Counted from the stretch's first letter, positions 34,854 through 44,403 are shown. The stretch is DNA of 64,000 nt from Vibrio sp. D404a (GCF_030248535.1 NZ_JAHGAJ010000029.1:16646-80645); one strand, 5' to 3'. Program-made: numbers and translations. Notes: generated by a model from the letters alone, not told the origin.

Positions 34854-36710
34854 TTAGCCCTCAAGCTTCGACTTATCGCGCACTGCGCCTTTGTCGGCAC
34901 TGGTCGCCATGCTTGCGTAGGCTTTAAGTGCGAATGACACTTCGCGTTGGCGATCAGCTGGTTTCCAGCCAAGCTCATCCTGTTTCGCACGACGAGCAGC
35001 AAGCTCTTCTTCTGGAACGTCTAGCGAGATAGAACGGCTAGGGATATCGATAGTGATGATATCGCCATCTTGAACAAGGCCAATAGTACCGCCACTTGCT
35101 GCTTCTGGAGAGGCGTGACCAATAGATAGACCAGACGTACCACCAGAGAAACGGCCATCCGTTAGCAGTGCACAAGACTTGCCTAGGCCCATAGACTTCA
35201 GGTAAGTCGTTGGGTACAGCATCTCTTGCATACCAGGGCCACCTTTAGGGCCTTCGTAACGGATAACAACCACTTCACCCGCTTTCACTTTGCCACCTAG
35301 AATGCCTTCTACCGCAGTGTCTTGGCTTTCAAACACGATCGCAGGGCCTTGGAACTTGAGGTTCTCTTCATCAACACCGGCTGTTTTAACGATACAGCCG
35401 TCAACCGCGATATTACCAGATAGAACGGCTAGGCCACCCTCTTGGCTAAATGCGTTCTCTTTTGAGCGGATACAACCATCGGTGCGGTCGTCATCTAGGC
35501 GATCCCAGCGGCAATCTTGAGAGAAGGCTTGAGTGGTACGGATACCTGCAGGGCCTGCACGGAAGAACTTAAGAACGTCTTCATTCTCAGTTTGCATGAT
35601 GTCGTACTCAGCAAGCTGTTGCTGCATTGTCATGCCAAGAACAGTACTGGTTGAGCCATTGAGTAGGCCTGCGCGGTCTAGCTCACCCAGAATCGCCATG
35701 ACACCACCGGCGCGGTGTACGTCTTCCATGTGGTACTTCTGAGTAGATGGTGCCACTTTACACAGGTGAGGAACGCGACGTGACATCTCATCGATGTCAT
35801 TCATATCAAAGTCGATCTCGCCTTCTTGCGCTGCTGCTAGCAGGTGAAGAACCGTGTTACTAGAACCACCCATTGCGATATCTAGCGCCATAGCGTTCTC
35901 AAAGGCTGCACGGTTGGCGATGTTGCGCGGTAGTGCTGATTCATCGCCTTGGTCGTAGTAGCGCTTAGTCAGTTCAACAACGCGCTTACCAGCGTTAATA
36001 AATAGCTGCTCACGGTCTGCATGGGTCGCTAGCATAGAGCCGTTGCCTGGCTGAGATAGGCCCAGTGCTTCCGTTAGACAGTTCATTGAGTTTGCCGTGA
36101 ACATGCCTGAACAAGAGCCACAAGTTGGACAAGCTGAACGCTCGATCTGCTCACTCTGCTCATCTGAAACTGTTGGATCGGCACCCTGGATCATCGCATC
36201 AACAAGGTCTAGTTTGATGAGTTGATCAGAAAGCTTTGTTTTACCCGCTTCCATTGGGCCACCAGAAACAAAGATCACTGGGATGTTGAGGCGCATCGCT
36301 GCCATCATCATTCCCGGAGTGATTTTGTCACAGTTAGAGATACACACCATCGCGTCGGCACAGTGTGCATTGACCATGTACTCTACAGAGTCAGCGATCA
36401 ATTCACGTGAAGGCAGCGAGTAAAGCATGCCGCCGTGACCCATCGCGATACCATCATCGACGGCAATGGTATTGAATTCTTTAGCGATACCGCCCGCTTT
36501 TTCGATTTCACCTGCGACCAGCTGCCCCATATCTTTAAGGTGAACGTGGCCTGGAACAAATTGAGTGAATGAGTTTACAACAGCGATGATTGGCTTACCG
36601 AAGTCATCATCTTTTACACCCGTTGCACGCCAAAGGGCACGAGCACCCGCCATGTTGCGGCCGTGAGTTGTAGTTGCGCTGCGATATTTGATTTTTGGAG
36701 CCGAAGACAT
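34854..36710 (-). CDS. ilvD: Dihydroxy-acid dehydratase
   Basis: Iron-sulfur dehydratase common to valine, leucine and isoleucine synthesis. 618 residues. The cluster ligands lie in CISNCDKITPGM (about 122-133) and CPTCGSCSGMFTANSMNC (about 195-212). The C-terminal GRFSGGTSGLSIGH segment is the other hallmark. Oxygen-sensitive cluster expected from the family. In operon between ilvE and ilvA. Confidence 0.97.
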   Translation of the reverse strand: MSSAPKIKYRSATTTHGRNMAGARALWRATGVKDDDFGKPIIAVVNSFTQFVPGHVHLKDMGQLVAGEIEKAGGIAKEFNTIAVDDGIAMGHGGMLYSLPSRELIADSVEYMVNAHCADAMVCISNCDKITPGMMMAAMRLNIPVIFVSGGPMEAGKTKLSDQLIKLDLVDAMIQGADPTVSDEQSEQIERSACPTCGSCSGMFTANSMNCLTEALGLSQPGNGSMLATHADREQLFINAGKRVVELTKRYYDQGDESALPRNIANRAAFENAMALDIAMGGSSNTVLHLLAAAQEGEIDFDMNDIDEMSRRVPHLCKVAPSTQKYHMEDVHRAGGVMAILGELDRAGLLNGSTSTVLGMTMQQQLAEYDIMQTENEDVLKFFRAGPAGIRTTQAFSQDCRWDRLDDDRTDGCIRSKENAFSQEGGLAVLSGNIAVDGCIVKTAGVDEENLKFQGPAIVFESQDTAVEGILGGKVKAGEVVVIRYEGPKGGPGMQEMLYPTTYLKSMGLGKSCALLTDGRFSGGTSGLSIGHASPEAASGGTIGLVQDGDIITIDIPSRSISLDVPEEELAARRAKQDELGWKPADRQREVSFALKAYASMATSADKGAVRDKSKLEG

Positions 36711-36728
36711 TTGCTACTTCCTTATAAA

Positions 36729-37679
36729 TTATTGAGCTGAAGGTGCTTGTTCTGGGTAAACGTAATCCAACCAGCCCCACTTATCTTCTGTGGTGCCGTT
36801 GAATAGGCCAAAGTAAAGGTCTTGCATTACTTTAGTGATTGGGCCGCGTTTACCACAACCGACTTCAATCTTATCAACTGTACGTACTGGCACGATTTCA
36901 GCTGCTGTACCTGTCATGAATATTTCATCTGCTAGGTAAAGTGCTTCACGTGCAATATTGGCTTCACGTACTTCATAGCCGCGATCACGGGCTAGAGTCA
37001 TGATGCTGTCGCGTGTAATACCAGGCAGGATCGCGCTGGTCGCTGGTGGCGTCGTAATCACGCCGTCTTTCACGACAAAGATGTTCTCACCGGCACCTTC
37101 TGACAGGTAGCCATCGACACTCAGTGCGATACCTTCATCGTAACCGTGACGACGAGCTTCACCACCAACCAGTAGTGATGAAAGGTAGTTACCACCTGCT
37201 TTTGCTGCGGTTGGGATGGTATTAGGTGCTGCGCGATTCCAGCTTGAAATCATCGCATCTACGCCGTTTTCTAGAGCTTCTTCTCCTAGGTACGAACCCC
37301 ATGGGAAGGCAGCGATGATTAGGTCCATCTCAGTATTTTCTGGAGGACATACACCAAGGCCAACATTACCGACAAAGCCTAGAGGGCGGATGTAGGCAGA
37401 CTCAAGCTTATTTTGACGCAGTGTTTCGCGTGTGGCTTCCATGATCTCCTCTTCCGTGTAAGGAATAGGGAAGCGGTAGATCTTGGCTGAGTCTTTTAGG
37501 CGCTTCGCGTGTTCTGGGTGACGGAAAATGATTGGGCCATTTGGAGTGTTGTAGCAACGAACACCTTCAAATACTGAAGTTCCGTAGTGCATAGCGTGAG
37601 TTAAGACGTGAACGTTCGCCTCAGCCCAAGGAATCATCTCACCATTAAACCAAATGTAGTCTGCTGTTTTTGCTGTCAT
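36729..37679 (-). CDS. ilvE: Branched-chain-amino-acid aminotransferase
   Basis: Fold-type IV PLP aminotransferase for the last step to Ile, Val and Leu. 316 residues. The N-terminal IWFNGEMIPWAEANVHVLTHAMHYGTSVFEG pattern, the catalytic lysine in AAKAGGNYLSS (about 166), and the EGAGENIF and TGTAAE cofactor-phosphate motifs are present. Twelve bases separate it from ilvM. Confidence 0.97.
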   Translation of the reverse strand: MTAKTADYIWFNGEMIPWAEANVHVLTHAMHYGTSVFEGVRCYNTPNGPIIFRHPEHAKRLKDSAKIYRFPIPYTEEEIMEATRETLRQNKLESAYIRPLGFVGNVGLGVCPPENTEMDLIIAAFPWGSYLGEEALENGVDAMISSWNRAAPNTIPTAAKAGGNYLSSLLVGGEARRHGYDEGIALSVDGYLSEGAGENIFVVKDGVITTPPATSAILPGITRDSIMTLARDRGYEVREANIAREALYLADEIFMTGTAAEIVPVRTVDKIEVGCGKRGPITKVMQDLYFGLFNGTTEDKWGWLDYVYPEQAPSAQ

Positions 37680-37691
37680 GTTTGCGCTTCC

Positions 37692-37976
37692 TTATGCACC
37701 AATCTTTTGTTGTAAGTTATTGTTTGGTAGTTCGTTACGGCTAATGGAAATCACATCGACAGTGCGTACATCCCATAGCTTTTCAATCTGATTGACCAAG
37801 AAAGAGATAGGGCGGTCGCTATCAACGATGATCTCAACGCTCGCGATTTTGCTCTCGTGGTTCTGAGTACCAGCAACCTGCTTAACGATGAAGCCACGGT
37901 GACGAATAACACGAAGAACACGCTCTAACAGTACCGGCTTATCATCGGCTTTGATGTCTAGTAAATATCTTTCCAT
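37692..37976 (-). CDS. ilvM: Acetolactate synthase II small subunit
   Basis: ACT-domain regulatory subunit of the IlvG enzyme. ATG at 37976 gives 94 residues starting MERYLLDIKADDKP. It begins one base after the ilvG stop, which argues against the longer upstream reading that would overlap ilvG. The ACT fold covers about residues 5-75. Enzyme II is the valine-insensitive isozyme in E. coli; the same is inferred here. Confidence 0.93.
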   Translation of the reverse strand: MERYLLDIKADDKPVLLERVLRVIRHRGFIVKQVAGTQNHESKIASVEIIVDSDRPISFLVNQIEKLWDVRTVDVISISRNELPNNNLQQKIGA

Positions 37977-37977
37977 G

Positions 37978-39624
37978 TTACGTGTTCTCCAACATATCAC
38001 TGTTTGATGCACCAGGTGGTACAAGTGGCCATACGTTCTCTTCTTCGTCGATCAATACATGCAGAAGGTAAGCTGTTTTGCTCTCAAGCATCTCTTTGAT
38101 GGCTGGCTCAACTTCTTCCTTCTTGGTGATGGTTTTACCCGGAATATCGAAGGCTTTTGCTAACATCACGAAGTCTGGATTGTCATCTAGGATGGTTTCA
38201 CTGTGGCGGCCATCGAAGAACAGCGATTGCCATTGACGAACCATACCAAGGCGCGAGTTGTTGAGTAGCACCATCTTCACCGGGATCTGGCGACGTTTAA
38301 GTGTCCCAAGCTCTTGAACATTCATCATGAATGAACCATCACCTGAGATAAGGATTGATTGATCATCCGGGCGCGCAACGGCTGCCCCCATCGCTGCAGG
38401 CAAACCAAAGCCCATGGTACCTAAGCCTGCAGAGGTGATGAAGTTCTGCGGCTGACGAGGTTGAATGTGCTGTGCAGCCCACATCTGGTGTTGACCAACG
38501 TCGGTCGAGACAATTGAGCTATCCGGCATCATGTCTGAAAGTTGCTTAAGCAGCAGTGGTGCGAAGATTGGGTCACCAGGGTGGTCATAGCGCCACTTAA
38601 ATGTGCTGCGTAAGCTCTCAGAGTGATGAACCCAAGGACTGATGTCTTGAGTCAGCTCTAACTGAGGAAGAATAGTGTTGATGTCACCACGCAGTGGAGC
38701 GTGCGCATGACGAAGCTTGTGGATCTCTGCCGCATCGATATCGATGTGAATGACTTTTGCGTGTGGCGCAAAGGTATCTAGCTTGCCCGTTACTCGGTCA
38801 TCAAAGCGCGCGCCGACTACGATCAGTAGGTCGGATTCTTGAACGACTAAGTTAGCCGCTTTGGTGCCGTGCATACCTAACATACCTAGGTAGTGTGGGT
38901 CATCGCGCTCGATGGTACCTAAGCCTTTTAATGTGCTAACCGCTGGCATTGGATTAAGACGTAAGAACTCACGTACAGAATCGGTTGCCTTTGCCAGTTG
39001 AACACCACCACCAACGTAAAGAACAGGGCGGGTAGCTTGAGAAAGGACTTGCTGTGCCGTCTCGATCGCTTCTTGTGGTGCCACCGGTATTGCTGGTGGC
39101 GTGAAAGAAGGAAGAACTTCTACTGGAGCTTCTGCAAGTTGCACATCTTTGGCGATATCAACGATAACTGGGCCTGGACGACCGGTTTTAGCTACTTCAA
39201 AGGCCTCTGCTAAGGTTGGAGCAAGGTCTTCAATGTCAGTAACAAGGTAGCTGTGCTTAGTACAAGAGAGAGACATACCGATCACATCCATTTCTTGGAA
39301 GGCATCAGTACCAATGTGGGAGCTAGCGACTTGGCCAGTGATGGCGACGAGGGGGATTGAGTCCATAAATGCATCGGCAAGGCCGGTGACTAGGTTAGTG
39401 GCGCCCGGACCAGAGGTCGCCATACATACTGCAACATCCTGAGTGGCTCTCGCCATCCCTATGGCGGCCATTGCAGCACCTTGCTCGTGACGACATAGGA
39501 TGTGTTCCACACCACCGTCGTACAATGCATCGTAGATTGGCATTATGGCACCACCTGGATAACCAAATACGGTGTCTATACCCTGCTGCTTCAAAGCGGA
39601 TACGACTAATTCTGCACCTTTCAT
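37978..39624 (-). CDS. ilvG: Acetolactate synthase II large subunit
   Basis: Thiamine-diphosphate enzyme that condenses pyruvate with pyruvate or 2-oxobutyrate. 548 residues, the length of E. coli IlvG. The catalytic glutamate lies in CRHEQGAA (about 47), and the ThDP-binding GDGSFMMNVQELGTLKRRQIPVKMVLLNN pattern starts near 427. The gene is intact, unlike the frameshifted ilvG of E. coli K-12. It is the first structural gene after the ilvL attenuator. Confidence 0.97.
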   Translation of the reverse strand: MKGAELVVSALKQQGIDTVFGYPGGAIMPIYDALYDGGVEHILCRHEQGAAMAAIGMARATQDVAVCMATSGPGATNLVTGLADAFMDSIPLVAITGQVASSHIGTDAFQEMDVIGMSLSCTKHSYLVTDIEDLAPTLAEAFEVAKTGRPGPVIVDIAKDVQLAEAPVEVLPSFTPPAIPVAPQEAIETAQQVLSQATRPVLYVGGGVQLAKATDSVREFLRLNPMPAVSTLKGLGTIERDDPHYLGMLGMHGTKAANLVVQESDLLIVVGARFDDRVTGKLDTFAPHAKVIHIDIDAAEIHKLRHAHAPLRGDINTILPQLELTQDISPWVHHSESLRSTFKWRYDHPGDPIFAPLLLKQLSDMMPDSSIVSTDVGQHQMWAAQHIQPRQPQNFITSAGLGTMGFGLPAAMGAAVARPDDQSILISGDGSFMMNVQELGTLKRRQIPVKMVLLNNSRLGMVRQWQSLFFDGRHSETILDDNPDFVMLAKAFDIPGKTITKKEEVEPAIKEMLESKTAYLLHVLIDEEENVWPLVPPGASNSDMLENT

Positions 39625-39758
39625 CGTAAATCCCCCTGGTTACCGGTATTTTGGTAACTATTTTTTTTGTTGCTGCACATCGTGTGCTCCCATTCTTCCT
39701 GTCTATCGGCGTAGCCGAAAATGCTTCAAAGTATAAAAATCGAATCTATAAATTAGAA

Positions 39759-39790
39759 AAAACCCCCGGACTTGTCAGTGCGGGGGTTTT
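39759..39790 (-). terminator. ilv operon attenuator (terminator 3:4)
   Basis: On the minus strand, stem AAAACCCCCG / CGGGGGTTTT followed by more T. A competing antiterminator pairs GCGGGGG (39821-39827) with CCCCCGC (39780-39786). A protector pairs CACACGCC (39874-39881), inside the leader peptide, with GGCGTGTG (39815-39822). This is a full 1:2 / 2:3 / 3:4 attenuation set for Ile/Val/Leu starvation. Confidence 0.93.
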
Positions 39791-39802
39791 AAAAATTTGT
39801 GG

Positions 39803-39892
39803 CTATTTTTTATCCACACGCCCCCGCGTCGTCATAATAATGACCACGATAATCAGGTTAATCAGTGCGTATAGGCGTGTGTTTAGTGTCAT
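39803..39892 (-). CDS. ilvL: ilv operon leader peptide
   Basis: 29-residue peptide too short for routine gene finding. The middle is LINLIIVVII: of ten residues, nine are Leu, Ile or Val. Translation through these codons controls the downstream attenuator: stalling when charged Ile, Val or Leu tRNA is scarce would free the antiterminator. The stop TAG (39803-39805) lies 13 bases before the terminator stem. Its first codons also form strand 1 of the RNA fold. The sequence differs from E. coli IlvL but the design is the same. Confidence 0.92.
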   Translation of the reverse strand: MTLNTRLYALINLIIVVIIMTTRGRVDKK

Positions 39893-40095
39893 AAAATCCG
39901 AGCTTTCTCGTCGATTGTCGTATGTAAAACCATCTATCTCTAGTGTTATCACAGAAAACTGTTTCCTGACAAGCAAAATGTCATTCTTTTTTCACATTAA
40001 AAACTAATTCCACCAAGCTATATAACAATCTTACGGCTTTGGTGAGGAACGAATACCCAGGCTGAATACTTTTAAATCAAGAACAAAGGAAAGCT

Positions 40096-41619
40096 ATGGG
40101 ACTCGCAATTATTCATAGTCGCGCCAGCGTCGGTGTGGAAGCACCTGCGGTCACTGTCGAGGTGCATATCAGCAACGGAATGCCAGGGTTCTCTTTGGTC
40201 GGACTACCAGAGACAACGGTCAAAGAGTCTAAAGATCGCGTGCGTAGTGCAATTATTAATTCTCGCTTCGAATTTCCTGCAAAGCGCATCACTGTCAACC
40301 TTGCACCAGCGGATCTGCCCAAAGAGGGCGGACGGTTTGATCTGCCGATTGCTTTGGGAATTTTGGTGGCGTCGGAGCAGCTACCAGAAACCAAGGTGCT
40401 TAAGCATGAGTTTATTGGTGAACTGGCTTTGTCTGGTGAGTTACGGAGGGTTAAGGGAGTGCTGCCTGCCACGTTGGCGTGTGATAAATCAAAGCGAGCC
40501 TTGGTGGTTCCACATGACAACGGTGAGCAAGCGGCGCTGGTGGGCAAGGGCGAGCATAAATCGGCGCAAACCCTGCTTGAGGTGTGCAGCTACCTGTGTG
40601 GACAACATGCCTTAGAGTTGAATAACGCCAGCGAACCTCACAGTGCGCCGCAATCGATGCGGGATCTACAAGATATTATCGGTCAGCAGCAAGGCAAAAG
40701 GGCATTGGAGATCGCAGCAGCAGGCAATCATAACTTACTGTTTCTAGGTCCTCCCGGTACCGGCAAAACCATGCTTGCCTCACGCCTTTGTGATTTATTA
40801 CCTGAGATGAATGATGATGAAGCGATGGAGACGGCTTCAGTGGCGTCACTTACCCAGCAAGAGATCAATCAGTACAACTGGAAGCAACGCCCGTTTCGCT
40901 CTCCTCATCATTCAAGCTCAATGGCAGCACTAGTGGGTGGAGGTTCTGTGCCAAGGCCGGGAGAAATATCATTGGCGCATAATGGGCTGTTGTTTCTCGA
41001 TGAGATGCCGGAGTTTGAGAGAAAGGTTCTTGATTCGTTACGCGAGCCATTGGAGTCCGGTGAAATCATCATCTCGCGTGCAGCGGGCAAGACCCGTTTC
41101 CCTGCTCGCTTTCAATTGGTGGGGGCGCTAAACCCAAGCCCGACGGGATATTACGAAGGCAATCAAGCCCGTGCCAATCCACAGATTATTTTGCGTTATT
41201 TGAATCGATTATCTGGTCCCTTATTAGACCGCTTTGATATGTCATTGGAGATCCCTCTACTTCCCAAAGGTATGCTTGCAGAAGGTGGCGATCGAGGTGA
41301 GGGGACACAGGTCGTTAGGCAGCGTGTAGTTGATGCAAGGTCGGCTATGGTCGAGCGAGGAGGAAAATCCAATGCACTGTTGACTAGTCGTGAGATTGAA
41401 AAGTATTGCCCACTGGATAAGCAAGATGCCGAGTTCTTAGAGACGGCTCTGCATCGGCTTGGATTATCAATTCGTGCCTATCATCGCATCATCAAGGTTG
41501 CCCGCACGATTGCCGATCTCGAGGGGAGCGAGCGGATTCACAAGAAGCACCTTTCAGAGGCGTTGGGGTATCGAGCGATGGATAGATTGTTGAAGCAGTT
41601 GACGGCACAAGCGGTATAA
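40096..41619 (+). CDS. comM: Competence-associated AAA+ helicase ComM
   Basis: Hexameric branch-migration helicase that extends heteroduplex during natural transformation (YifB/Mg-chelatase family). 507 residues: N-terminal ChlI-like Lon-type domain (about 5-125), AAA+ core with Walker A GPPGTGKTM (about 219-227) and Walker B LLFLDEMPEF, and a C-terminal helical domain. It lies divergently from ilvL, as yifB does in E. coli. With dprA also in this window it suggests transformability. No clear CRP-S/TfoX site was found in the spacer. Confidence 0.94.
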   Translation: MGLAIIHSRASVGVEAPAVTVEVHISNGMPGFSLVGLPETTVKESKDRVRSAIINSRFEFPAKRITVNLAPADLPKEGGRFDLPIALGILVASEQLPETKVLKHEFIGELALSGELRRVKGVLPATLACDKSKRALVVPHDNGEQAALVGKGEHKSAQTLLEVCSYLCGQHALELNNASEPHSAPQSMRDLQDIIGQQQGKRALEIAAAGNHNLLFLGPPGTGKTMLASRLCDLLPEMNDDEAMETASVASLTQQEINQYNWKQRPFRSPHHSSSMAALVGGGSVPRPGEISLAHNGLLFLDEMPEFERKVLDSLREPLESGEIIISRAAGKTRFPARFQLVGALNPSPTGYYEGNQARANPQIILRYLNRLSGPLLDRFDMSLEIPLLPKGMLAEGGDRGEGTQVVRQRVVDARSAMVERGGKSNALLTSREIEKYCPLDKQDAEFLETALHRLGLSIRAYHRIIKVARTIADLEGSERIHKKHLSEALGYRAMDRLLKQLTAQAV

Positions 41620-41642
41620 CCAGAGTGAGGGTATACCGCTTG
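41608..41642. terminator. Hairpin over the comM stop codon
   Basis: Perfect 11-bp stem CAAGCGGTATA / TATACCGCTTG with a 13-base loop, overlapping the comM TAA. There is no T-run on either strand, so it may act as an mRNA 3' stabiliser or a factor-dependent end and not as a classical terminator. Confidence 0.45.
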
Positions 41643-41654
41643 AGGCCTTAGTGG

Positions 41655-42611
41655 TTAAAACTTGTAGTTTAGACCAACAGAGACGATGTATTGAGACTCA
41701 TCGTAGAAGGTAATGTTTGAATCGCTATGACCATAACCCGCTAGCGAAATCAGCGACCAATTCTGCCAATTCATGAACTTTTCATATTCATACGCAGCAA
41801 ACAGGTTGATGTTGTCATCGCTGCGCTCTTTGTTGTTGAAGCGTGGGTTGCCACTGTCGTATGAGCGTTGGCTATAACCTGCGGTTAGTGCATATTGGTG
41901 GCGACCCTGAACCCCAAATAGACTCACTTCTGCACCCAGCTGATCATAGGATTCGGCACTGCCATCGGCATCACGTGTTTGGTAGATAACTGATGGAATC
42001 AACATCATGCTGCGGCTTAGAGGCTGACGATATTGGCCTTTCAAATAGAAGGTATCTGCATCTCGCTTGAGCTCATCTATAACTAGGTCTTTCTCTACGT
42101 CCTTAGTAGCAAAAGCCATATCGACAGAGAACGCAGAGCCGGCGATTTTATCGAGCTTGAGACGAAACGCGTTTCCTGTTTCGTCGGTTTTTGTGCGTGA
42201 TGAGGTTGTGTTATATGGATCTGCCCAGGTTTCACCTGACATGATGGTTGGTAGGATTGAAGCATCAATCACCATTCCAGACTGCAGCTGATATTTGTAG
42301 CCGACTTCAAGTACGACGGTACCCGTCGCGATATCGTCACGAGCGGTACCCGTATAAACCTGATGATTTAAGCGCTCACCAAAGGTGTAGGCAATGCTAC
42401 CCAGTGGTGCGACTAAGAAAGAGCTTTCAGAGGAAGCTTTCTGGTCAAGAGAGGAGATATTGCTATCGCCATCAGCGTCAAAGTTAGACGTGGAAGAGGT
42501 AACCCCTGCGTTAATGGAGATCTCTCCGCTGATGCCTTGCTCATCGGCAAGTTTGGCAAAGGCAGGGCTTGCTGCAATGCTCAAAGCTAGAACTGTTATT
42601 TTGAATTTCAT
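41655..42611 (-). CDS. Outer-membrane beta-barrel protein, DUF2860 family
   Basis: 318 residues with a clear signal peptide (MKFKITVLALSIAASPAFA, cleavage after residue 19), many alternating beta strands ending in aromatic residues, and a C-terminal phenylalanine (LNYKF), as in proteins inserted by BamA. It resembles the DUF2860 proteins of Vibrio, whose function is not established. It is monocistronic and convergent with comM. I cannot name a substrate or role. Confidence 0.75.
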   Translation of the reverse strand: MKFKITVLALSIAASPAFAKLADEQGISGEISINAGVTSSTSNFDADGDSNISSLDQKASSESSFLVAPLGSIAYTFGERLNHQVYTGTARDDIATGTVVLEVGYKYQLQSGMVIDASILPTIMSGETWADPYNTTSSRTKTDETGNAFRLKLDKIAGSAFSVDMAFATKDVEKDLVIDELKRDADTFYLKGQYRQPLSRSMMLIPSVIYQTRDADGSAESYDQLGAEVSLFGVQGRHQYALTAGYSQRSYDSGNPRFNNKERSDDNINLFAAYEYEKFMNWQNWSLISLAGYGHSDSNITFYDESQYIVSVGLNYKF

Positions 42612-42725
42612 TCGCGGGGCTCCTTGCCCAACCTGTTAGTGAATCGTGAAAAACTATAGATAGCCGAAATACTAAAAGGTTCCTGATTAATTTTTTATCA
42701 ATGATGCTTTTTGAGCATAGCAAAA

Positions 42726-42749
42726 AAAAGGGAGCCGAAGCTCCCTTTT
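42726..42749 (-). terminator. Terminator after dsbA
   Basis: Stem AAAAGGGAGC / GCTCCCTTTT with loop CGAA; a T-run follows on the minus strand. Confidence 0.88.
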
Positions 42750-42758
42750 ATCAATGAG

Positions 42759-43358
42759 TTATTTCTTCAATAAGAAATTAACCAGTGCAAAATATTCATC
42801 AAGTGAGTTGATACCTTGCGCATCAACTAGGTAACGGTTGTTAACCACAACGGCTGGTACGCCTGAAAGGCCGCTGTCTTTGAATGCTTTATCGAAACGA
42901 CGAACCATAGAGTCCACTGCGAAACCTTTGTAAGCTGCATCAAATTTCTTCGCATCAACGCCTTCGTCTAGGAAGATCTGACGTAGCTCTTCTTCGTCAC
43001 GTGGTGCTTTGTTCATGTTGTGAATGCGGTTAAACATCACTGGCACCATTTTGTCTTCGACTTTCAGTGCGATCATGGTTGCGTAGGCTTTGCTCATTGG
43101 CTTACCCATAGCGCCACCCATGAAAGATACGTGGTTCTTCTGAAGCTTAACACCTTCAGGAAGCTGTTTTTTTAGCTGCTGAATGATTGGTTCAAAGCTA
43201 TTACAGTGTGGGCAGTAGAATGAGAAAAACTCCGTCACTACCGGCTTCTTCGAAGCTTCTAGATCTAGAACTTTGTAGTGCTCACCTTCGTTAAATTGTG
43301 CCGCGTGAGCCGATAAGCTCAGCATAACCAATGAGAAAAATGCGAATAGCTTTTTCAT
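42759..43358 (-). CDS. dsbA: Periplasmic disulfide oxidase DsbA
   Basis: Introduces disulfide bonds into exported proteins, and in Vibrio cholerae (TcpG) is needed for toxin and pilus assembly. 199 residues: signal peptide MKKLFAFFSLVMLSLSAHA (1-19), active-site CPHC in FSFYCPHCNSF (about 49-52), and the cis-Pro loop in SGVPAVVVNNRY. It lies 52 bases after srkA, as in E. coli where the two are co-transcribed. Confidence 0.96.
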   Translation of the reverse strand: MKKLFAFFSLVMLSLSAHAAQFNEGEHYKVLDLEASKKPVVTEFFSFYCPHCNSFEPIIQQLKKQLPEGVKLQKNHVSFMGGAMGKPMSKAYATMIALKVEDKMVPVMFNRIHNMNKAPRDEEELRQIFLDEGVDAKKFDAAYKGFAVDSMVRRFDKAFKDSGLSGVPAVVVNNRYLVDAQGINSLDEYFALVNFLLKK

Positions 43359-43410
43359 TTATTCAATCTCCATTATGTTTGAATTTTTGTTGTTTGCTAT
43401 CAGTGTTGCC

Positions 43411-44397
43411 TTACCACTGAGGCATTAACGAAAGTGGTGGCTCCTGTAGGGTAGCAATCTGCTCTTTACAAGCAAGTACTTGTTGCTCCCAGTATTTCGG
43501 GTCATTAAACCATGGGAAGGCAATTGGAAAAGCAGGATCTTGCCATCGCTTTGCTAACCATGCCATGTAATGCACCATACGTAGACCGCGCAACGGCTCA
43601 ATTAGTTTCAATTCTGCGCTGTTAAAGTCGCAAAACTCTTGATACGCCTCCAATAGGATGTCGAGCTGCATCAGTTTATCTTGGCGCTCACCATTGAGTA
43701 GCATCCATAGGTCTTGGACAGCAGGGCCATTACGCGCGTCATCGAGGTCAACGAACATCGGGCCATCACGCCAAAGGATGTTACCAGGGTGGCAGTCGCC
43801 ATGCAGACGAATGATGCTGCTTGAGTCTGACCACTGCTCCTCCAGTGCCTTGATCAACATATCGAGGTCATTAAAGAAAGCCGATTCGATATGCGCAGGG
43901 ATAAAGCGAGAGTTTTCGAGGATCTTACGTGGTTGATGCAGGTATTCATCGAGACTGATGGTCGGTCTGTGTTGGAACAGTTTTCCAGAACCCGCTTTAT
44001 GGATTCGACCCAAGAAGCGGCCAACGCCCTCAAGTTGCTCGAGATTATCCACTTCATACTGACGCCCGCCAACACTATCAAACAGCGCAAACAGGTAGCC
44101 CTGATACTCATGCAGGGTGTGACCATTGATCTTTATAGGCGGTGCAACCGGGATCTCTTGCTCAATCAAGTCGAGCGCAAAGTCGTGCTCTTCCTGTATC
44201 TGCTCTTTGCTCCAACGCTGCGGACGGTAGAACTTCACCACGTAGCGCTTGCGGTCTTCATCCGTGAACTGATAGACACGGTTCTCGTAGCTGTTAAGCG
44301 CCAAAAGACCAGACTCGGCGCGAACGCCGATACTTTCTAGGGCGTACCACATGAAATCTGGCGTTAGGTTGTCAAAGTTAAAAGCTTGTTCAGTCAT
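43411..44397 (-). CDS. srkA: Stress response kinase A
   Basis: Ser/Thr protein kinase of the choline-kinase-like fold (YihE), reported in E. coli to counter MazEF-linked death under stress. The start ATG at 44397 gives 328 residues, exactly the E. coli length, with aligning N-termini (MTEQAFNFDNL against MNNSAFTFQTL). A longer in-frame reading would run through a terminator hairpin (44404-44429) and is rejected. The catalytic HGDCHPGNILW and metal-binding VDLDDARNGP motifs are present. The Shine-Dalgarno sequence is weak. Confidence 0.93.
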   Translation of the reverse strand: MTEQAFNFDNLTPDFMWYALESIGVRAESGLLALNSYENRVYQFTDEDRKRYVVKFYRPQRWSKEQIQEEHDFALDLIEQEIPVAPPIKINGHTLHEYQGYLFALFDSVGGRQYEVDNLEQLEGVGRFLGRIHKAGSGKLFQHRPTISLDEYLHQPRKILENSRFIPAHIESAFFNDLDMLIKALEEQWSDSSSIIRLHGDCHPGNILWRDGPMFVDLDDARNGPAVQDLWMLLNGERQDKLMQLDILLEAYQEFCDFNSAELKLIEPLRGLRMVHYMAWLAKRWQDPAFPIAFPWFNDPKYWEQQVLACKEQIATLQEPPLSLMPQW

Positions 44398-44403
44398 AAA
44401 ATA

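Noticed and set aside
36415..36430. TTCACGTGAA core in ilvD as a second parS
   Set aside because: Only the 10-base core fits; all six outer positions differ from parS.
39810..39818. A perfect DnaA box (TTATCCACA) in the ilv leader
   Set aside because: About two perfect 9-mers are expected by chance in 64 kb on both strands. This one is isolated and coincides with ilvL codons and attenuator pairing bases.
39651..40007. A 118-codon plus-strand frame opposite the ilv leader
   Set aside because: It is the antisense of the ilvL/attenuator region, has no ribosome-binding site and has no recognisable protein pattern.
42212..42227. GGTTTCACCTGACATG as parS-like
   Set aside because: Only 11 of 16 bases match, within the range expected by chance.
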